From NCBI RefSeq assembly GCF_009391885.1, contig NZ_VZII01000014.1:62001-126000 (forward strand): a stretch of 64,000 nt of DNA, in the 5' to 3' direction. A program made the translations under genes and the position numbers. This DNA is from Pseudomonas sp. MN1F. GTDB lineage: Bacteria; Pseudomonadota; Gammaproteobacteria; Pseudomonadales; Pseudomonadaceae. Shown here one piece after another: positions 31,258 to 42,425 of the stretch. The notes under the pieces were generated by a model. It had not been told where the DNA came from, searched no databases, and worked only from the letters and a program-made list of their open reading frames with translations. Position 1 is the stretch's first letter. Every line of letters starts with the position of its first letter.

Positions 31258-33771
31258 TTGAAGAAATCCACCGCAACTCCAGCTCCTTTGCCTGTGCCCC
31301 TGTGGCGGCAGCAGCTGCATTACCGCCTCAAGGAAGGTGCGTTGATCGCTGTCGGCGCCCTGTGCCTGTACTTGTGGATGGCACTGCTGACCTACGATAC
31401 GTCGGACCCGGGCTTCAGCCACACCAGCAACATCGACCAGGTGCAGAATGCCGCCGGGCGTGCCGGTGCGTACTTCGCCGACATCCTGTTCATGGTGCTC
31501 GGCTACTTCGCCTATATCTTCCCGCTGCTGCTGGCGATCAAGACCTGGCAGATTTTCCGCGAACGCCACCAGCCGTGGCAGTGGAGCGGCTGGTTGTTCT
31601 CCTGGCGGCTGATTGGCCTGGTGTTCCTGGTGCTCTCGGGCGCGGCCCTGGCGCATATCCATTTCCACCCGCCGGCGAGCCTGCCGTTTTCCGCGGGCGG
31701 TGCGCTGGGCGAAAGCCTCGGCGACCTGGCGCGCAACCTGCTGAACGTGCAGGGCAGCACGCTGATGTTCATCGCCCTGTTCCTGTTCGGCCTGACCGTG
31801 TTCACCGACCTGTCGTGGTTCAAGGTGATGGACATGACCGGCAAGATCACCCTCGACCTGTTCGAGCTGGTGCAGGGCGCGGCCAGCCGCTGGTGGGAAG
31901 CGCGCAACGAACGCAAGCGCCTGGAAGCGCAGCTGCGTGAAGTTGACGACCCGGTGTTCGACCTGGGGGCGAAGGCCACCGACAAGCGCGAGCCGGCCAA
32001 GCCGGCGCTGCGCGAGCGCATCTTCAAGCGTGAGGAAGCGCCGGCCCAGCCCGTTGAACCCCGCGAACCGACCCTGGCGCGTGAGCCTGTCGTGCGCACC
32101 GAGCCGACCCTTACCCGCGAACCTGTCGTGCCGCGTGATCCCGTGGTGCCGCGCGAGCAGCCGATTGCAGCGGCGCCGACCATCGTGCCACCGGCCGCCG
32201 CCAGGGCGCCGGAGCCGAGCAAGCGGGTAATGAAGGAAAAGCAGGCGCCGCTGTTCGTCGACAGCGCCGTGGAAGGTACCTTGCCGTCGATTTCCATCCT
32301 CGACCCGGCCGAAGAGAAGAAGATCGAGTACTCGCCAGAATCCCTGGCCGGTGTCGGCCAGTTGCTGGAAATCAAGCTCAAGGAATTCGGCGTGGAAGTC
32401 TCGGTGGACTCCATCCACCCGGGCCCGGTGATTACCCGTTACGAAATCCAGCCGGCTGCTGGCGTCAAGGTCAGCCGCATTGCCAACCTGGCCAAGGACC
32501 TGGCGCGGTCGCTGGCGGTGACCAGTGTGCGGGTGGTCGAAGTGATCCCCGGCAAGACCACCGTGGGTATCGAGATCCCCAACGAAAACCGGCAGATGGT
32601 GCGCTTCTCGGAAGTGCTCGCCACGCCGCAGTACGACGAGCAGAAATCGCCGGTCACCCTGGCCCTGGGCCACGATATCGGCGGCAAGCCGGTGATCACC
32701 GACCTGGCCAAGATGCCGCACCTGCTGGTGGCCGGTACTACCGGTTCCGGTAAGTCGGTGGGTGTCAACGCGATGATCCTGTCGATCCTGTTCAAGTCCA
32801 GCCCGGAAGACGCGCGGCTGATCATGATCGACCCGAAAATGCTCGAACTGTCGATCTACGAGGGCATCCCGCACCTGCTGTGCCCGGTGGTTACCGACAT
32901 GAAGGACGCCGCCAACGCCCTGCGCTGGAGCGTGGCCGAGATGGAGCGGCGCTACAAGCTGATGGCGGCCATGGGCGTGCGTAACCTGGCTGGCTTCAAC
33001 CGCAAGATCAAGGACGCCCAGGAAGCCGGCGAGATCATCCATGACCCGCTGTACCGCCGCGAGAGCATGGACGACGAGCCGCCAGCGCTGAAGACCCTGC
33101 CGACCATCGTCGTGGTAGTCGACGAATTCGCCGACATGATGATGATCGTCGGCAAGAAGGTCGAAGAGCTGATTGCCCGTATCGCCCAGAAAGCGCGGGC
33201 CGCCGGTATCCACCTGATCCTCGCCACCCAGCGCCCGTCGGTGGACGTGATCACCGGCCTGATCAAGGCCAACATCCCGACCCGCATGGCGTTCCAGGTG
33301 TCGAGCAAGATCGACTCGCGGACCATCATCGACCAGGGCGGCGCCGAACAGCTGCTCGGCCACGGTGACATGCTGTACATGCCGCCGGGCACCAGCCTGC
33401 CGATCCGGGTGCACGGTGCGTTCGTTTCCGACGATGAAGTGCACCGCACGGTCGAGGCGTGGAAGCTGCGTGGCGCGCCGGACTACAACGACGACATCCT
33501 CAATGGCGTCGAGGAGGCCGGCAGCGGCTTCGAAGGCGGCGGTGGTGGTGGCGATGGTGACGATGCCGAAACCGATGCCCTGTATGATGAGGCCGTGCAG
33601 TTCGTGCTGGAAAGCCGCCGCGCTTCCATCTCGGCGGTGCAGCGCAAGCTGAAGATCGGCTACAACCGCGCTGCGCGGATGATCGAGTCGATGGAGATGG
33701 CCGGCGTGGTCACCCCAATGAACAGCAACGGCTCGCGGGAAGTGATTGCCCCGGGCGGCCCGCGCGACTGA
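31258..33771 (+). CDS. ftsK: DNA translocase FtsK
   Basis: An 837-residue divisome DNA translocase. Four membrane segments lie at about 24-44, 75-95, 113-133 and 161-181. A linker (about 220-340) contains repeated Arg-Glu-Pro units ([20 protein letters not shown]). The RecA-like motor has Walker A GTTGSGKS (about 492-499) and Walker [14 protein letters not shown]. The gamma domain (about 775-830, [20 protein letters not shown]) reads KOPS and activates XerCD. The start is a TTG with AGGAATAG upstream and a conserved-looking [10 protein letters not shown]. It is first in a row with lolA, rarA, crcB, serS and cysG. Confidence 0.94.
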   Translation: MKKSTATPAPLPVPLWRQQLHYRLKEGALIAVGALCLYLWMALLTYDTSDPGFSHTSNIDQVQNAAGRAGAYFADILFMVLGYFAYIFPLLLAIKTWQIFRERHQPWQWSGWLFSWRLIGLVFLVLSGAALAHIHFHPPASLPFSAGGALGESLGDLARNLLNVQGSTLMFIALFLFGLTVFTDLSWFKVMDMTGKITLDLFELVQGAASRWWEARNERKRLEAQLREVDDPVFDLGAKATDKREPAKPALRERIFKREEAPAQPVEPREPTLAREPVVRTEPTLTREPVVPRDPVVPREQPIAAAPTIVPPAAARAPEPSKRVMKEKQAPLFVDSAVEGTLPSISILDPAEEKKIEYSPESLAGVGQLLEIKLKEFGVEVSVDSIHPGPVITRYEIQPAAGVKVSRIANLAKDLARSLAVTSVRVVEVIPGKTTVGIEIPNENRQMVRFSEVLATPQYDEQKSPVTLALGHDIGGKPVITDLAKMPHLLVAGTTGSGKSVGVNAMILSILFKSSPEDARLIMIDPKMLELSIYEGIPHLLCPVVTDMKDAANALRWSVAEMERRYKLMAAMGVRNLAGFNRKIKDAQEAGEIIHDPLYRRESMDDEPPALKTLPTIVVVVDEFADMMMIVGKKVEELIARIAQKARAAGIHLILATQRPSVDVITGLIKANIPTRMAFQVSSKIDSRTIIDQGGAEQLLGHGDMLYMPPGTSLPIRVHGAFVSDDEVHRTVEAWKLRGAPDYNDDILNGVEEAGSGFEGGGGGGDGDDAETDALYDEAVQFVLESRRASISAVQRKLKIGYNRAARMIESMEMAGVVTPMNSNGSREVIAPGGPRD

Positions 33772-33781
33772 TGAACACCTT

Positions 33782-33812
33782 GCCGGGCGCCAACGGTGGC
33801 GCCCGGCCTTTT
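33782..33812 (+). terminator. Rho-independent terminator between ftsK and lolA
   Basis: The 10-bp stem GCCGGGCGCC, loop AACGGT, GGCGCCCGGC is followed by CTTTT. It starts 11 bases after the ftsK stop, so lolA onward may depend on read-through or on a promoter in the remaining 20 bases or inside ftsK. Confidence 0.85.
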
Positions 33813-33833
33813 CAATGCTCAATGAGGATTCCC

Positions 33834-34457
33834 ATGCGCGCGATTCGCATGCTGTTGGTTTCTGCCCTGACCCTGGGCTCGGTTACTGCTTATGCCGGTG
33901 AGCAAGACGTACAACGCCTGACCCAGCTGTTGGAAAAGTCCCAGACCATCGAGGCCAACTTCTCGCAGCTGACCCTGGACGCCGGCGGCACCAGCCTGCA
34001 GGAAACGTCCGGCAAGATGACCGTGAAGCGCCCGGGCCTGTTCTACTGGCACACCAATGCGCCGCAGGAGCAGGTGGTGGTGTCCGACGGCAAGAATGTC
34101 ACCCTGTGGGACCCGGACCTGGAACAGGCGACCATCAAGAAGCTCGACCAGCGCCTGAACCAGACCCCGGCACTGCTGCTGTCCGGTGATGTGTCGAAGA
34201 TCAGCCAGAGCTTCGACATCACCTCCAAGGAGCAGGGCGATGTGATGGACTTCACCCTCAAGCCGAAGACCAAGGACACCCTGTTCGACTCGCTGCGCGT
34301 GTCGTTCCGCAAGGGCCTGATCAATGACATGCAGCTGATCGACAGCGTCGGCCAGCGCACCAACATCCTGTTCAATGGCGTCAAGGCCAACCAGGCGGTG
34401 CCGGACAGCCAGTTCAAGTTCGACATCCCCAAAGGCGCCGACGTCATCAAGGAGTAA
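33834..34457 (+). CDS. lolA: Outer-membrane lipoprotein carrier protein LolA
   Basis: A 207-residue periplasmic chaperone that carries lipoproteins from LolCDE to LolB. Signal peptide [21 protein letters not shown]. Family blocks are [41 protein letters not shown] and a C-terminal [13 protein letters not shown]. The ATG at 33834 has TGAGGA at the right spacing; the open frame reaches back to the ftsK stop but crosses the terminator hairpin. rarA follows after 12 bases. Confidence 0.93.
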   Translation: MRAIRMLLVSALTLGSVTAYAGEQDVQRLTQLLEKSQTIEANFSQLTLDAGGTSLQETSGKMTVKRPGLFYWHTNAPQEQVVVSDGKNVTLWDPDLEQATIKKLDQRLNQTPALLLSGDVSKISQSFDITSKEQGDVMDFTLKPKTKDTLFDSLRVSFRKGLINDMQLIDSVGQRTNILFNGVKANQAVPDSQFKFDIPKGADVIKE

Positions 34458-34469
34458 GCGGAGCTCGCC

Positions 34470-35795
34470 ATGGACCTGTTTCGAAGCGAACCCGTCGCCC
34501 AGCCTCTCGCTGCCCGCCTGCGCCCGTCCAACCTGGACGAGTACGTCGGCCAGGAGCACCTGCTGGCGCGCGGCAAACCGTTGCGCGAGGCGCTGGAGCA
34601 GGGTGCGCTGCACTCGATGATCTTCTGGGGGCCGCCAGGGGTGGGCAAGACCACCCTGGCGCGGCTGCTGGCTCAGTTTTGCGATGCGCACTTCGAAACG
34701 GTGTCGGCGGTGCTGGCCGGGGTCAAGGAGATCCGCCAGGCGGTCGAGGTGGCCAAGCAGCAGGCCGGCCAGTATGGCCGGCGCACCATCCTGTTCGTCG
34801 ACGAAGTGCACCGCTTCAACAAGTCCCAGCAGGATGCCTTCTTGCCCTACGTGGAAGACGGCACGCTGCTGTTCATCGGTGCCACCACCGAGAACCCGTC
34901 GTTCGAACTGAACAACGCCTTGCTGTCGCGGGCGCGGGTGTACGTGCTCAAGAGCCTCGACGAAGCGGCGCTGCGCAAGCTGGTCAACCGTGCGCTGACC
35001 GAAGAGCGCGGGCTGGGCAAGCGCAACCTGCGTGTCGGTGACGACGCCTTCAAGATGCTCATGGCCGCCGCCGATGGCGATGGCCGGCGCATGCTCAACT
35101 TCCTGGAGAATGCCTCCGACCTGGCTGAAGATGGCAGCGAGATCGACGTCGAGATGCTGCAAAGCCTGCTCGGCGACAGCCGCCGACGCTTCGACAAGGG
35201 CGGCGAGGCGTTCTACGACCAGATTTCCGCGCTGCACAAGTCTGTGCGCGGCTCCAACCCCGATGGCGCCCTGTACTGGTTCGCCCGCATGCTCGACGGC
35301 GGCTGCGACCCGCTGTACATCGCCCGCCGCGTGGTGCGCATGGCCAGCGAGGATATCGGCAACGCCGACCCGCGCGCCTTGAGCCTGTGCCTGGCGGCCT
35401 GGGACGTGCAGGAGCGCCTGGGCAGCCCGGAAGGCGAGCTGGCGGTGGCCCAGGCCATCACCTACATCGCCTGCGCGCCGAAAAGCAATGCGGTGTACGT
35501 GGGCTTCAAGGCCGCGCTGCGCGAGGCTGCCGAGCATGGCTCGCTGGAAGTGCCACTGCACCTGCGCAATGCCCCGACCAAGCTGATGAAGCAACTGGGC
35601 TACGGCGAAGAATACCGCTACGCCCACGACGAGCCCGATGCCTATGCCGCCGGCGAGGATTACTTCCCCGAAGCGCTTGAGCCGCGCCAGTATTACCAGC
35701 CCGTGCCGCGAGGCCTGGAGCTGAAGATCGGCGAGAAGCTGCGCCACCTGGCCGACCTTGACCGCAACAGCCCTCGCCAACGGAGAAAATCGTGA
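34470..35795 (+). CDS. rarA: Replication-associated recombination protein RarA (MgsA)
   Basis: A 441-residue AAA+ ATPase of the clamp-loader group. It has Walker [17 protein letters not shown] (about 51-66), Walker [20 protein letters not shown] and sensor 1 [12 protein letters not shown], and a C-terminal tetramerisation region ([20 protein letters not shown]). It acts at stalled forks and binds SSB. Its stop overlaps the crcB GTG start by four bases (GTGA). Confidence 0.95.
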   Translation: MDLFRSEPVAQPLAARLRPSNLDEYVGQEHLLARGKPLREALEQGALHSMIFWGPPGVGKTTLARLLAQFCDAHFETVSAVLAGVKEIRQAVEVAKQQAGQYGRRTILFVDEVHRFNKSQQDAFLPYVEDGTLLFIGATTENPSFELNNALLSRARVYVLKSLDEAALRKLVNRALTEERGLGKRNLRVGDDAFKMLMAAADGDGRRMLNFLENASDLAEDGSEIDVEMLQSLLGDSRRRFDKGGEAFYDQISALHKSVRGSNPDGALYWFARMLDGGCDPLYIARRVVRMASEDIGNADPRALSLCLAAWDVQERLGSPEGELAVAQAITYIACAPKSNAVYVGFKAALREAAEHGSLEVPLHLRNAPTKLMKQLGYGEEYRYAHDEPDAYAAGEDYFPEALEPRQYYQPVPRGLELKIGEKLRHLADLDRNSPRQRRKS

Positions 35796-36166
35796 TTGCA
35801 CTGATCGCCGCAGTAAGCGCGGGCGGTATTGCCGGGACCTTGATGCGTTTTGCCGCCGCCAATTGGGTCGCGGCCAACTGGCCACGGCACTTCTATCTCG
35901 GTACGCTGGCGGTCAACCTGGTTGGCTGCCTGCTGATCGGCCTGCTTTATGGCCTGTTCCTGCACAAACCACTGGCGCCGGTCGAACTGCGCGCCGGCCT
36001 GATCGTCGGCTTCCTTGGCGGCCTGACCACCTTTTCTTCCTTCTCGCTCGATACCGTGCGCCTGATCGAAAGTGGGCAAATGCCCCTCGCCTTGGGCTAT
36101 ACCAGTATCAGCGTGGTGGGCGGGCTTCTGGCCACCTGGGCCGGCCTGTCCCTGACCCGATTCTGA
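35792..36166 (+). CDS. crcB: Fluoride exporter (Fluc channel) CrcB
   Basis: A 124-residue four-helix membrane protein. It has [34 protein letters not shown] (the polar-track Asn) and [18 protein letters not shown] (the FSSFS segment that lines the fluoride path). It works as an antiparallel dimer in the inner membrane. The start is GTG, coupled to rarA, with CGGAGA upstream. No fluoride riboswitch can be placed here since the gene is embedded in an operon. Confidence 0.93.
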   Translation: MIALIAAVSAGGIAGTLMRFAAANWVAANWPRHFYLGTLAVNLVGCLLIGLLYGLFLHKPLAPVELRAGLIVGFLGGLTTFSSFSLDTVRLIESGQMPLALGYTSISVVGGLLATWAGLSLTRF

Positions 36167-36184
36167 ACCAACACTTATCCATAA

Positions 36185-37477
<1,293 letters not shown>

Positions 37478-38869
37478 ATGGATTACCTGCCGCTGTTCCA
37501 CAAGCTGCAGGGCGGCCGGGTGCTGGTCGTCGGCGGCGGTGAGATCGCCTTGCGCAAGGCGCGCCTGCTGGCTGATGCCGGCGCCGCGCTGCGCGTGGTG
37601 GCGCCGGACGTCGACGGCCAACTGGCCGCGCTGGCCCGGGAAGGTGGCGGTGAGGTGCTGGTGCGTGGCTATCAGGCGGCCGACCTGGTCGGCTGCCGGC
37701 TGGTGATCGCGGCCACTGACGATCCTGGGCTCAACGCCCAGGTGTCGGCCGATGCGCAGGCGCTGAGCCTGCCGGTCAACGTGGTGGATGCGCCGGCCCT
37801 GTGCACGGTGATCTTCCCGGCCATCGTCGACCGCTCACCGTTGGTGATCGCGGTGTCCAGTGGCGGTGACGCCCCGGTGCTGGCGCGTTTGATTCGCGCC
37901 AAGCTGGAGGCCTGGATTCCGTCGGCTTATGGTGAGCTGGCCGGGCTGGCTGCGCGGTTCCGGCACAAGGTCAAGTCCTTGTACCCGGATGTCAATCAGC
38001 GCCGTGGCTTCTGGGAAACCGTGTTCCAGGGCCCGATTGCCGAGCGCCAGCTGGCCGGGCAGGGCGCCGAGGCCGAACGCCTGTTGCAGGCAATGGTAGA
38101 CGGTGCGCCGTTGCAGCAGGGCGGTGAGGTGTATCTGGTGGGGGCGGGGCCGGGCGATCCGGACTTGCTGACCTTCCGTGCCTTGCGCCTGATGCAGCAG
38201 GCCGACGTGGTGCTTTATGACCGCTTGGTGGCGCCGGCCATCATCGAGATGTGTCGGCGTGATGCCGAGCGCATCTACGTTGGCAAGCGCCGCGCCGACC
38301 ATGCCGTGCCGCAGGACCAGATCAACCGCCTGCTGGTTGACCTCGCCCTGCAGGGCAAGCGGGTGTTGCGCCTCAAAGGCGGCGACCCGTTCATCTTCGG
38401 CCGGGGTGGCGAAGAGATCGAGGAGCTGGCCGAGCAGGGGATCCCGTTCCAGGTGGTGCCGGGCATTACCGCAGCCAGTGGTTGCTCCGCCTATGGCGGC
38501 ATTCCGCTGACTCACCGCGACTATGCCCAGTCGGTGCGTTTCGTCACCGGCCACCTCAAGGATGGCACCAGCAACCTGCCTTGGCATGACCTGGTGGCGC
38601 CGGCCCAGACCCTGGTGTTCTACATGGGCCTGGTGGGGTTGCCGACCATCTGTGCCGAACTGATTCGCCATGGGCGGGCGGCCAGTACGCCAGCTGCCCT
38701 GGTGCAGCAGGGGACCACGCGCAATCAGCGGGTGTTTACCGGCACCCTGGCGGATCTGCCGGAGCTGGTGGCCCAGCATGAGGTGCATGCGCCGACCCTG
38801 GTGATTGTCGGGGAAGTGGTGCAGCTGCGCGACAAGCTGGCCTGGTTCGAAGGCTCGCAAAACAGCTGA
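37478..38869 (+). CDS. cysG: Siroheme synthase (uroporphyrinogen methyltransferase, dehydrogenase and ferrochelatase)
   Basis: A 463-residue trifunctional enzyme that makes siroheme from uroporphyrinogen III for sulfite and nitrite reductases. The N-terminal NAD-binding half has [19 protein letters not shown] and the phosphoserine/active-site segment [16 protein letters not shown]. The C-terminal SUMT half has [19 protein letters not shown] and [16 protein letters not shown]. It starts immediately after serS and is the last gene of the plus-strand row; a hairpin at 38877 follows. Confidence 0.95.
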   Translation: MDYLPLFHKLQGGRVLVVGGGEIALRKARLLADAGAALRVVAPDVDGQLAALAREGGGEVLVRGYQAADLVGCRLVIAATDDPGLNAQVSADAQALSLPVNVVDAPALCTVIFPAIVDRSPLVIAVSSGGDAPVLARLIRAKLEAWIPSAYGELAGLAARFRHKVKSLYPDVNQRRGFWETVFQGPIAERQLAGQGAEAERLLQAMVDGAPLQQGGEVYLVGAGPGDPDLLTFRALRLMQQADVVLYDRLVAPAIIEMCRRDAERIYVGKRRADHAVPQDQINRLLVDLALQGKRVLRLKGGDPFIFGRGGEEIEELAEQGIPFQVVPGITAASGCSAYGGIPLTHRDYAQSVRFVTGHLKDGTSNLPWHDLVAPAQTLVFYMGLVGLPTICAELIRHGRAASTPAALVQQGTTRNQRVFTGTLADLPELVAQHEVHAPTLVIVGEVVQLRDKLAWFEGSQNS

Positions 38870-38876
38870 AATCGTT

Positions 38877-38895
38877 GGGGCTGCGAAGCAGCCCC
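38877..38895. terminator. GC-rich hairpin after cysG
   Basis: GGGGCTGC, loop GAA, GCAGCCCC, followed by GGCTATCTCAAG. It is the same module as the hairpin at 1426 and lies between the convergent cysG and hydroquinone reductase genes. Confidence 0.5.
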
Positions 38896-38902
38896 GGCTA
38901 TC

Positions 38903-39862
38903 TCAAGCCTGATAGATCCCTTTGCCCACCAACCGCTCCCGGTCGTGGGGCTGGTTGAAGTCCTGCAGCGGCCCCTTGGGCACGATGCCGTTCGGGTTGA
39001 TGGTCTTGTGGCTCATGTAGTAATGCTTCTGGATGTGCTCCATATCCACAGTCCCGGCCACGCCCGGCCATTGGTACAGCTCGCGCAGCCAGTTGGACAG
39101 GTTGTGGTAGTCGCTCAGGCGGCGCAGGTTGCACTTGAAGTGCCCGTGGTACACCGCATCGAAGCGCACCAGGGTGGTGAACAGGCGCACATCGGCCTCG
39201 GTCAGGTACTCGCCGGCCAGGTAGCGATTGCGGCCCAGCAACGCTTCCAGATGATCCAGTTCGTTGAATACCTCATCGAAGGCAGCCTCGTAGGCGTCCT
39301 GGGTGGTGGCGAAGCCTGCGCGGTACACGCCGTTGTTCACCGCCGGGTAGATGCGTTCGTTCAGCGCTTCGATGGTCGGGCGCAGCGGCTCGGGGTACAG
39401 GTCCAGGGTGTTGCCGGTCAGCTCGTTGAACGCGCTGTTGAAGATGCGGATGATCTCCGACGACTCGTTGTTGACGATGCGCTTCTCTTTCTTGTCCCAC
39501 AGCACGGGCACGGTCACGCGGCCGGTGTAGTGCGGGTCGTCCTGGGTGTAGCGCTGGTGCAGGTACTGCAGGGCGTCGAGGTGGTCGCCAGTGGAGCCTT
39601 GCTGCTGGTCGAAGGTCCAGCCATGGTCCTGCATCAGCCAGCTGACCACCGACACGTCGATCAGTGGCTCCAGGCCTTTGAGGGCGCGAACGATCAGGGT
39701 GCGGTGGGCCCATGGGCAGGCCAGCGAAACGTACAGGTGGTAGCGGCCGGCTTCCGGGGCGGGCAGCTGATTGCGGCGCTGGGCGTTTTCGCGTTTGAAG
39801 GTGCCGTCCTTGCCGTTTTCATACCACTGGTCGTGCCAGCGGCCGTCGATCAAAAGGCCCAT
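38903..39862 (-). CDS. Glutathionyl-hydroquinone reductase (Xi-class GST, YqjG type)
   Basis: A 319-residue Xi-class glutathione transferase that reduces glutathionyl-hydroquinones. The catalytic cysteine is in VSLACPWAHRTLIVR (Cys49). The C-terminal half has YRAGFATTQDAYEAAFDEVF, GEYLTEADVRLFTTLVRFD and the PNGIVPKGP tail, all typical of YqjG/EcfG. It has no signal peptide. CGAGGAG lies just ahead of the ATG. The upstream region holds an inverted repeat (39922-39966) shared with the end of ybiB, so it may have its own regulator. Confidence 0.88.
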   Translation of the reverse strand: MGLLIDGRWHDQWYENGKDGTFKRENAQRRNQLPAPEAGRYHLYVSLACPWAHRTLIVRALKGLEPLIDVSVVSWLMQDHGWTFDQQQGSTGDHLDALQYLHQRYTQDDPHYTGRVTVPVLWDKKEKRIVNNESSEIIRIFNSAFNELTGNTLDLYPEPLRPTIEALNERIYPAVNNGVYRAGFATTQDAYEAAFDEVFNELDHLEALLGRNRYLAGEYLTEADVRLFTTLVRFDAVYHGHFKCNLRRLSDYHNLSNWLRELYQWPGVAGTVDMEHIQKHYYMSHKTINPNGIVPKGPLQDFNQPHDRERLVGKGIYQA

Positions 39863-39921
39863 GCTGAGCTCCTCGGAAACAAAGTTGTTTGTCGTTGGAG
39901 CCCAGTCTAGGGCAAATCGTT

Positions 39922-39966
39922 CGAATAACTAGCGCAAAAACCGCCCTTATACTATCTAGTTATTCG
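39922..39966. promoter_or_regulatory. Inverted repeat between the hydroquinone reductase gene and ybiB
   Basis: CGAATAACTAG (39922-39932) pairs with CTAGTTATTCG (39956-39966), an exact 11-bp match 23 bases apart, around an AT-rich centre (CTTATACTAT). A smaller palindrome GTTCGAATAAC overlaps the left arm. It lies 60-100 bases upstream of the reductase ATG and could be an operator for an unlinked regulator. Confidence 0.45.
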
Positions 39967-40960
39967 ATTTGTTTCGTGCGGCCCAGTAATCACGAGCGGT
40001 GGTAAAGGCCTGTTCGCGATCCTGGCCCAGCCCACGCAGCGCCAGGGCCATGGTCGCTACCACGGCCATTTCGCCGTAGCTGTCCTCGGCCTCGCCGCGC
40101 CAGACTGCCAGTAGCTGCTCGGGTTGCAAGCTTGGTGGTTTCACATGGCGGCGTTCGCTCAGCGCCGGCCATTCCTCGTCCCAGGCTTCGCCTGCAAGGG
40201 TGCCGTACAGGTGGCTGATGACATCCGGGTTGACCTCGATCTCGCCGCCATCGCCCTTGATCACCACGGCATGGTCGCCGAGCAGGCGGCTGGCTTCACG
40301 GTGTACGGCCTGGTAGCCGGGGTGGAAGATGCTCTGCAGGCCGCAGCGTGCGCTCAGCGGATTCAGCACCCGCGCCAGGGAATGGATGGGCGAGCGCAGC
40401 CCCAGCGTGTTGCGCAGGTCGATCATCCGCTGCAGTTGCGGTGCCCAGTCGTGCAGCGGGGCGAAGGCCAGGCGCTGTTGGTCGAGGGCTTGGCTGACCG
40501 CTGCCCAGTCGCGGCACAGCGGGATGTGCAGCAGCGCCAGCAGCTGTTCGGTGTACATGCGCCCAGCCGTATGCGCGCCGCCACCGTGCATGAGGATACG
40601 CACGCCATTGGCGGCCAGGCACTTGGCGCTCAGCAGATACCAGGGCAGGTGGCGCTTCTTGCCGGCATAGGTCGGCCAGTCGATATCCACGGCGATGCGC
40701 GGCGCCTGCAGGTGCGCACGCAGGGCTTCGGTGAAGCCGGCGAGCTCCTCAGCGCTTTCTTCCTTGTGCCGCAGCAGCATCAGGAAGGCACCCAACTGGG
40801 TGTCTTCGACCTTGCCTTCGAGCAGCAGGGTCATGGCGGCACGGGCTTCCTCGCGGGTCAGGCCGCGAGCGCCGCGTTTGCCTTTGCCAAGGATGCGCAC
40901 GAATTCGGCGAACGGGTGTTCGGCCGGGGTTTCCAGGGTCAGCGGGCGGGCGTCGGTCAT
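39956..40960 (-). CDS. ybiB: YbiB-family protein (anthranilate phosphoribosyltransferase fold, TrpD2)
   Basis: A 334-residue protein of the glycosyl transferase family 3/TrpD2 group. An N-terminal helical domain (AEFVRILGKGKRGARGLTREEARAAM) and NGVRILMHGGGAHTAGRMYTE are visible. YbiB binds DNA or RNA and has no known transferase activity in E. coli. The ATG at 40960 overlaps the tusE stop by four bases (ATGA), so it is translated with the Tus operon; the open frame further upstream lies inside tusE. Confidence 0.82.
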   Translation of the reverse strand: MTDARPLTLETPAEHPFAEFVRILGKGKRGARGLTREEARAAMTLLLEGKVEDTQLGAFLMLLRHKEESAEELAGFTEALRAHLQAPRIAVDIDWPTYAGKKRHLPWYLLSAKCLAANGVRILMHGGGAHTAGRMYTEQLLALLHIPLCRDWAAVSQALDQQRLAFAPLHDWAPQLQRMIDLRNTLGLRSPIHSLARVLNPLSARCGLQSIFHPGYQAVHREASRLLGDHAVVIKGDGGEIEVNPDVISHLYGTLAGEAWDEEWPALSERRHVKPPSLQPEQLLAVWRGEAEDSYGEMAVVATMALALRGLGQDREQAFTTARDYWAARNKSNN

Positions 40961-41292
40961 ATGCAATTGGTCGGCTTGGGCAGGCCCGCCAGCTTGGCGG
41001 CGAGTTTGGCGGGGGTGCCGTTGAACAGGCGGTTGAGGTGCGGGCTGTTGCCCTTTTCCGTGCCCAGCTTGAGCGCGGTGTACTTGATCAGCGGGCGGGT
41101 GGCCGGCGACAGCTGGTATTCGTTGTAGAACTGGCGCAGCAGTTCGAGGATTTCCCAGTGGTCGGCGGTCAGGGCGATGCTTTCGCGCTCGGCCAGGGCC
41201 TCGGCGACGGGGTGCGACCAGTCTTGCAGGTCGACCAGGAAGCCGTCCTTGTCCAGGGCGATGGCGCGATCGCCGACGTTCAGCGTACTCAT
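40957..41292 (-). CDS. tusE: Sulfur relay protein TusE (DsrC family)
   Basis: A 111-residue DsrC/TusE protein starting MSTLNVGDRAIALDKDGFLVDL. The block HWEILELLRQFYNEYQLSPA is conserved and the catalytic cysteine is second from the C-terminus (PKPTNCI). It passes sulfur from TusBCD to MnmA for 2-thiouridine in tRNA. It overlaps tusB by four bases upstream and ybiB by four downstream, so the genes form one tightly packed operon, tusD-tusC-tusB-tusE-ybiB. Confidence 0.93.
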   Translation of the reverse strand: MSTLNVGDRAIALDKDGFLVDLQDWSHPVAEALAERESIALTADHWEILELLRQFYNEYQLSPATRPLIKYTALKLGTEKGNSPHLNRLFNGTPAKLAAKLAGLPKPTNCI

Positions 41293-41585
41293 AGCCAGCT
41301 GTTGACCTTGTCGTAGTGCAGTGACAGCTCGACGAAGGCCTGGTAGTCCACGGCCTTGGCCAGCGCGCTGCTGATGCCCCGGGCCTGCAGGTCTTCGTCG
41401 AGGGCGAACAGGCGCTGCGCCAGGTTGGCAGCCTGCAGCTGGCGCTGGCAGTCACTGCCGTCGCGCAGGGCATAGACCGCATCGCCGCACAGCAGCACGC
41501 CGTCGTCGGCGCCCAGCAGGCGCAGGCAGCTGTCCAGACGCTCGTCGCCGAACGGGGAGTGGGATAACACGTGCAGGGTTGGCAT
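41289..41585 (-). CDS. tusB: Sulfurtransferase complex subunit TusB
   Basis: A 98-residue DsrH/TusB-family protein: MPTLHVLSHSPFGDERLDSCL, then DGVLLCGDAVYALRDG and ALDEDLQARGI. It is one subunit of the TusBCD complex (DsrEFH-like), which receives sulfur from TusA. Its start shares a base with the tusC stop. Confidence 0.9.
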   Translation of the reverse strand: MPTLHVLSHSPFGDERLDSCLRLLGADDGVLLCGDAVYALRDGSDCQRQLQAANLAQRLFALDEDLQARGISSALAKAVDYQAFVELSLHYDKVNSWL

Positions 41586-41944
41586 CAGAGCGTCACCACT
41601 TGGTCGAAACGGGCAATCAGGGCTTGCAGGGCTGCGTTGTCCAGCACCTCCACCGGCAGCTCCAGGCCATCGGCGGCCAGGCCACGGCGCGCCAGGCTGT
41701 GCTGGCAGGCAAACAGCTCTTCGACGCCAAACATCGGCAGCGCCTGCAGGTTGGCGGCGAGGTTCTTTTGCTCCACCGCGGCAGGTTGCTGGCCGGGCGC
41801 CAGCTGGAACACGCCGTCATCGAGGAACAGCATGGCCAATGGCAGGTCGAAGGCACCGCCGGCCAAGGCGATATCCAGGGCTTCGCGGGCGGATGGGCCG
41901 TTCCACGGTGCCTGGCGGCTGATGATCAACATGGATTTGGCCAT
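41585..41944 (-). CDS. tusC: Sulfurtransferase complex subunit TusC
   Basis: A 119-residue DsrF/TusC-family protein (MAKSMLIISRQAPWNGPSAR, then ALAGGAFDLPLAMLFLDDGV). It is part of TusBCD. One base separates it from the tusD stop, and it abuts tusB. Confidence 0.9.
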   Translation of the reverse strand: MAKSMLIISRQAPWNGPSAREALDIALAGGAFDLPLAMLFLDDGVFQLAPGQQPAAVEQKNLAANLQALPMFGVEELFACQHSLARRGLAADGLELPVEVLDNAALQALIARFDQVVTL

Positions 41945-41945
41945 T

Positions 41946-42338
41946 TCAGTCGCCTCCGAAGCAGACCAGGCGGTCGGCCGTTTGTGCGGCTTCGTGCAGC
42001 TGACCGAGGCCAGACAACTCCCACGGCTTGGGCAGGTTCACCGCCGGGCGTTGGTAGCGGCTGGCTTCGGCTTCATCGAGCACGCCACGGCGCAGCGCGG
42101 CAGCGATACACACCACCGCGTCGAGCCGGTTGATGTCGATAAAGGCCCGCCACTGGGCGGCGATGTCCTGTTCATCCTGGGGCGCGACCACGTTGGCCGA
42201 GGCGCTGTGCACCCCGTCCTGATAGAAGAACAGCCGGGCAATCTCATGCCCGCCAGCCAGCACCGCCTCGGCGAAGCGCAAGGCGCGGCGCGAGGAGGGC
42301 GCATGGGCCGGGGAAAAAACCGCGATAGCGAATTTCAT
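41946..42338 (-). CDS. tusD: Sulfurtransferase complex subunit TusD
   Basis: A 130-residue DsrE/TusD-family protein: MKFAIAVFSPAHAPSSRRALRF, FYQDGVHSASANV and the active-site segment DAVVCIAAALRRGV (Cys77 accepts sulfur). It is the first gene of the operon. The ATG at 42338 is preferred; an ATG 13 codons upstream would run into the terminator region. Confidence 0.92.
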   Translation of the reverse strand: MKFAIAVFSPAHAPSSRRALRFAEAVLAGGHEIARLFFYQDGVHSASANVVAPQDEQDIAAQWRAFIDINRLDAVVCIAAALRRGVLDEAEASRYQRPAVNLPKPWELSGLGQLHEAAQTADRLVCFGGD

Positions 42339-42377
42339 GGATAACTCGTGCAAAGGAATGCCGCCATGATAAAGCAA

Positions 42378-42405
42378 AAAGCCCGCGCAAGTGGGCGCGG
42401 GCTTT
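42378..42405 (-). terminator. Rho-independent terminator of the xanthine permease gene
   Basis: On the minus strand AAAGCCCGCGC, a short loop, GCGCGGGCTTT is followed by TTGCTTT. It lies between the permease stop and tusD. Confidence 0.88.
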
Positions 42406-42425
42406 GTTGGCAGGGCAGGCGCGGG

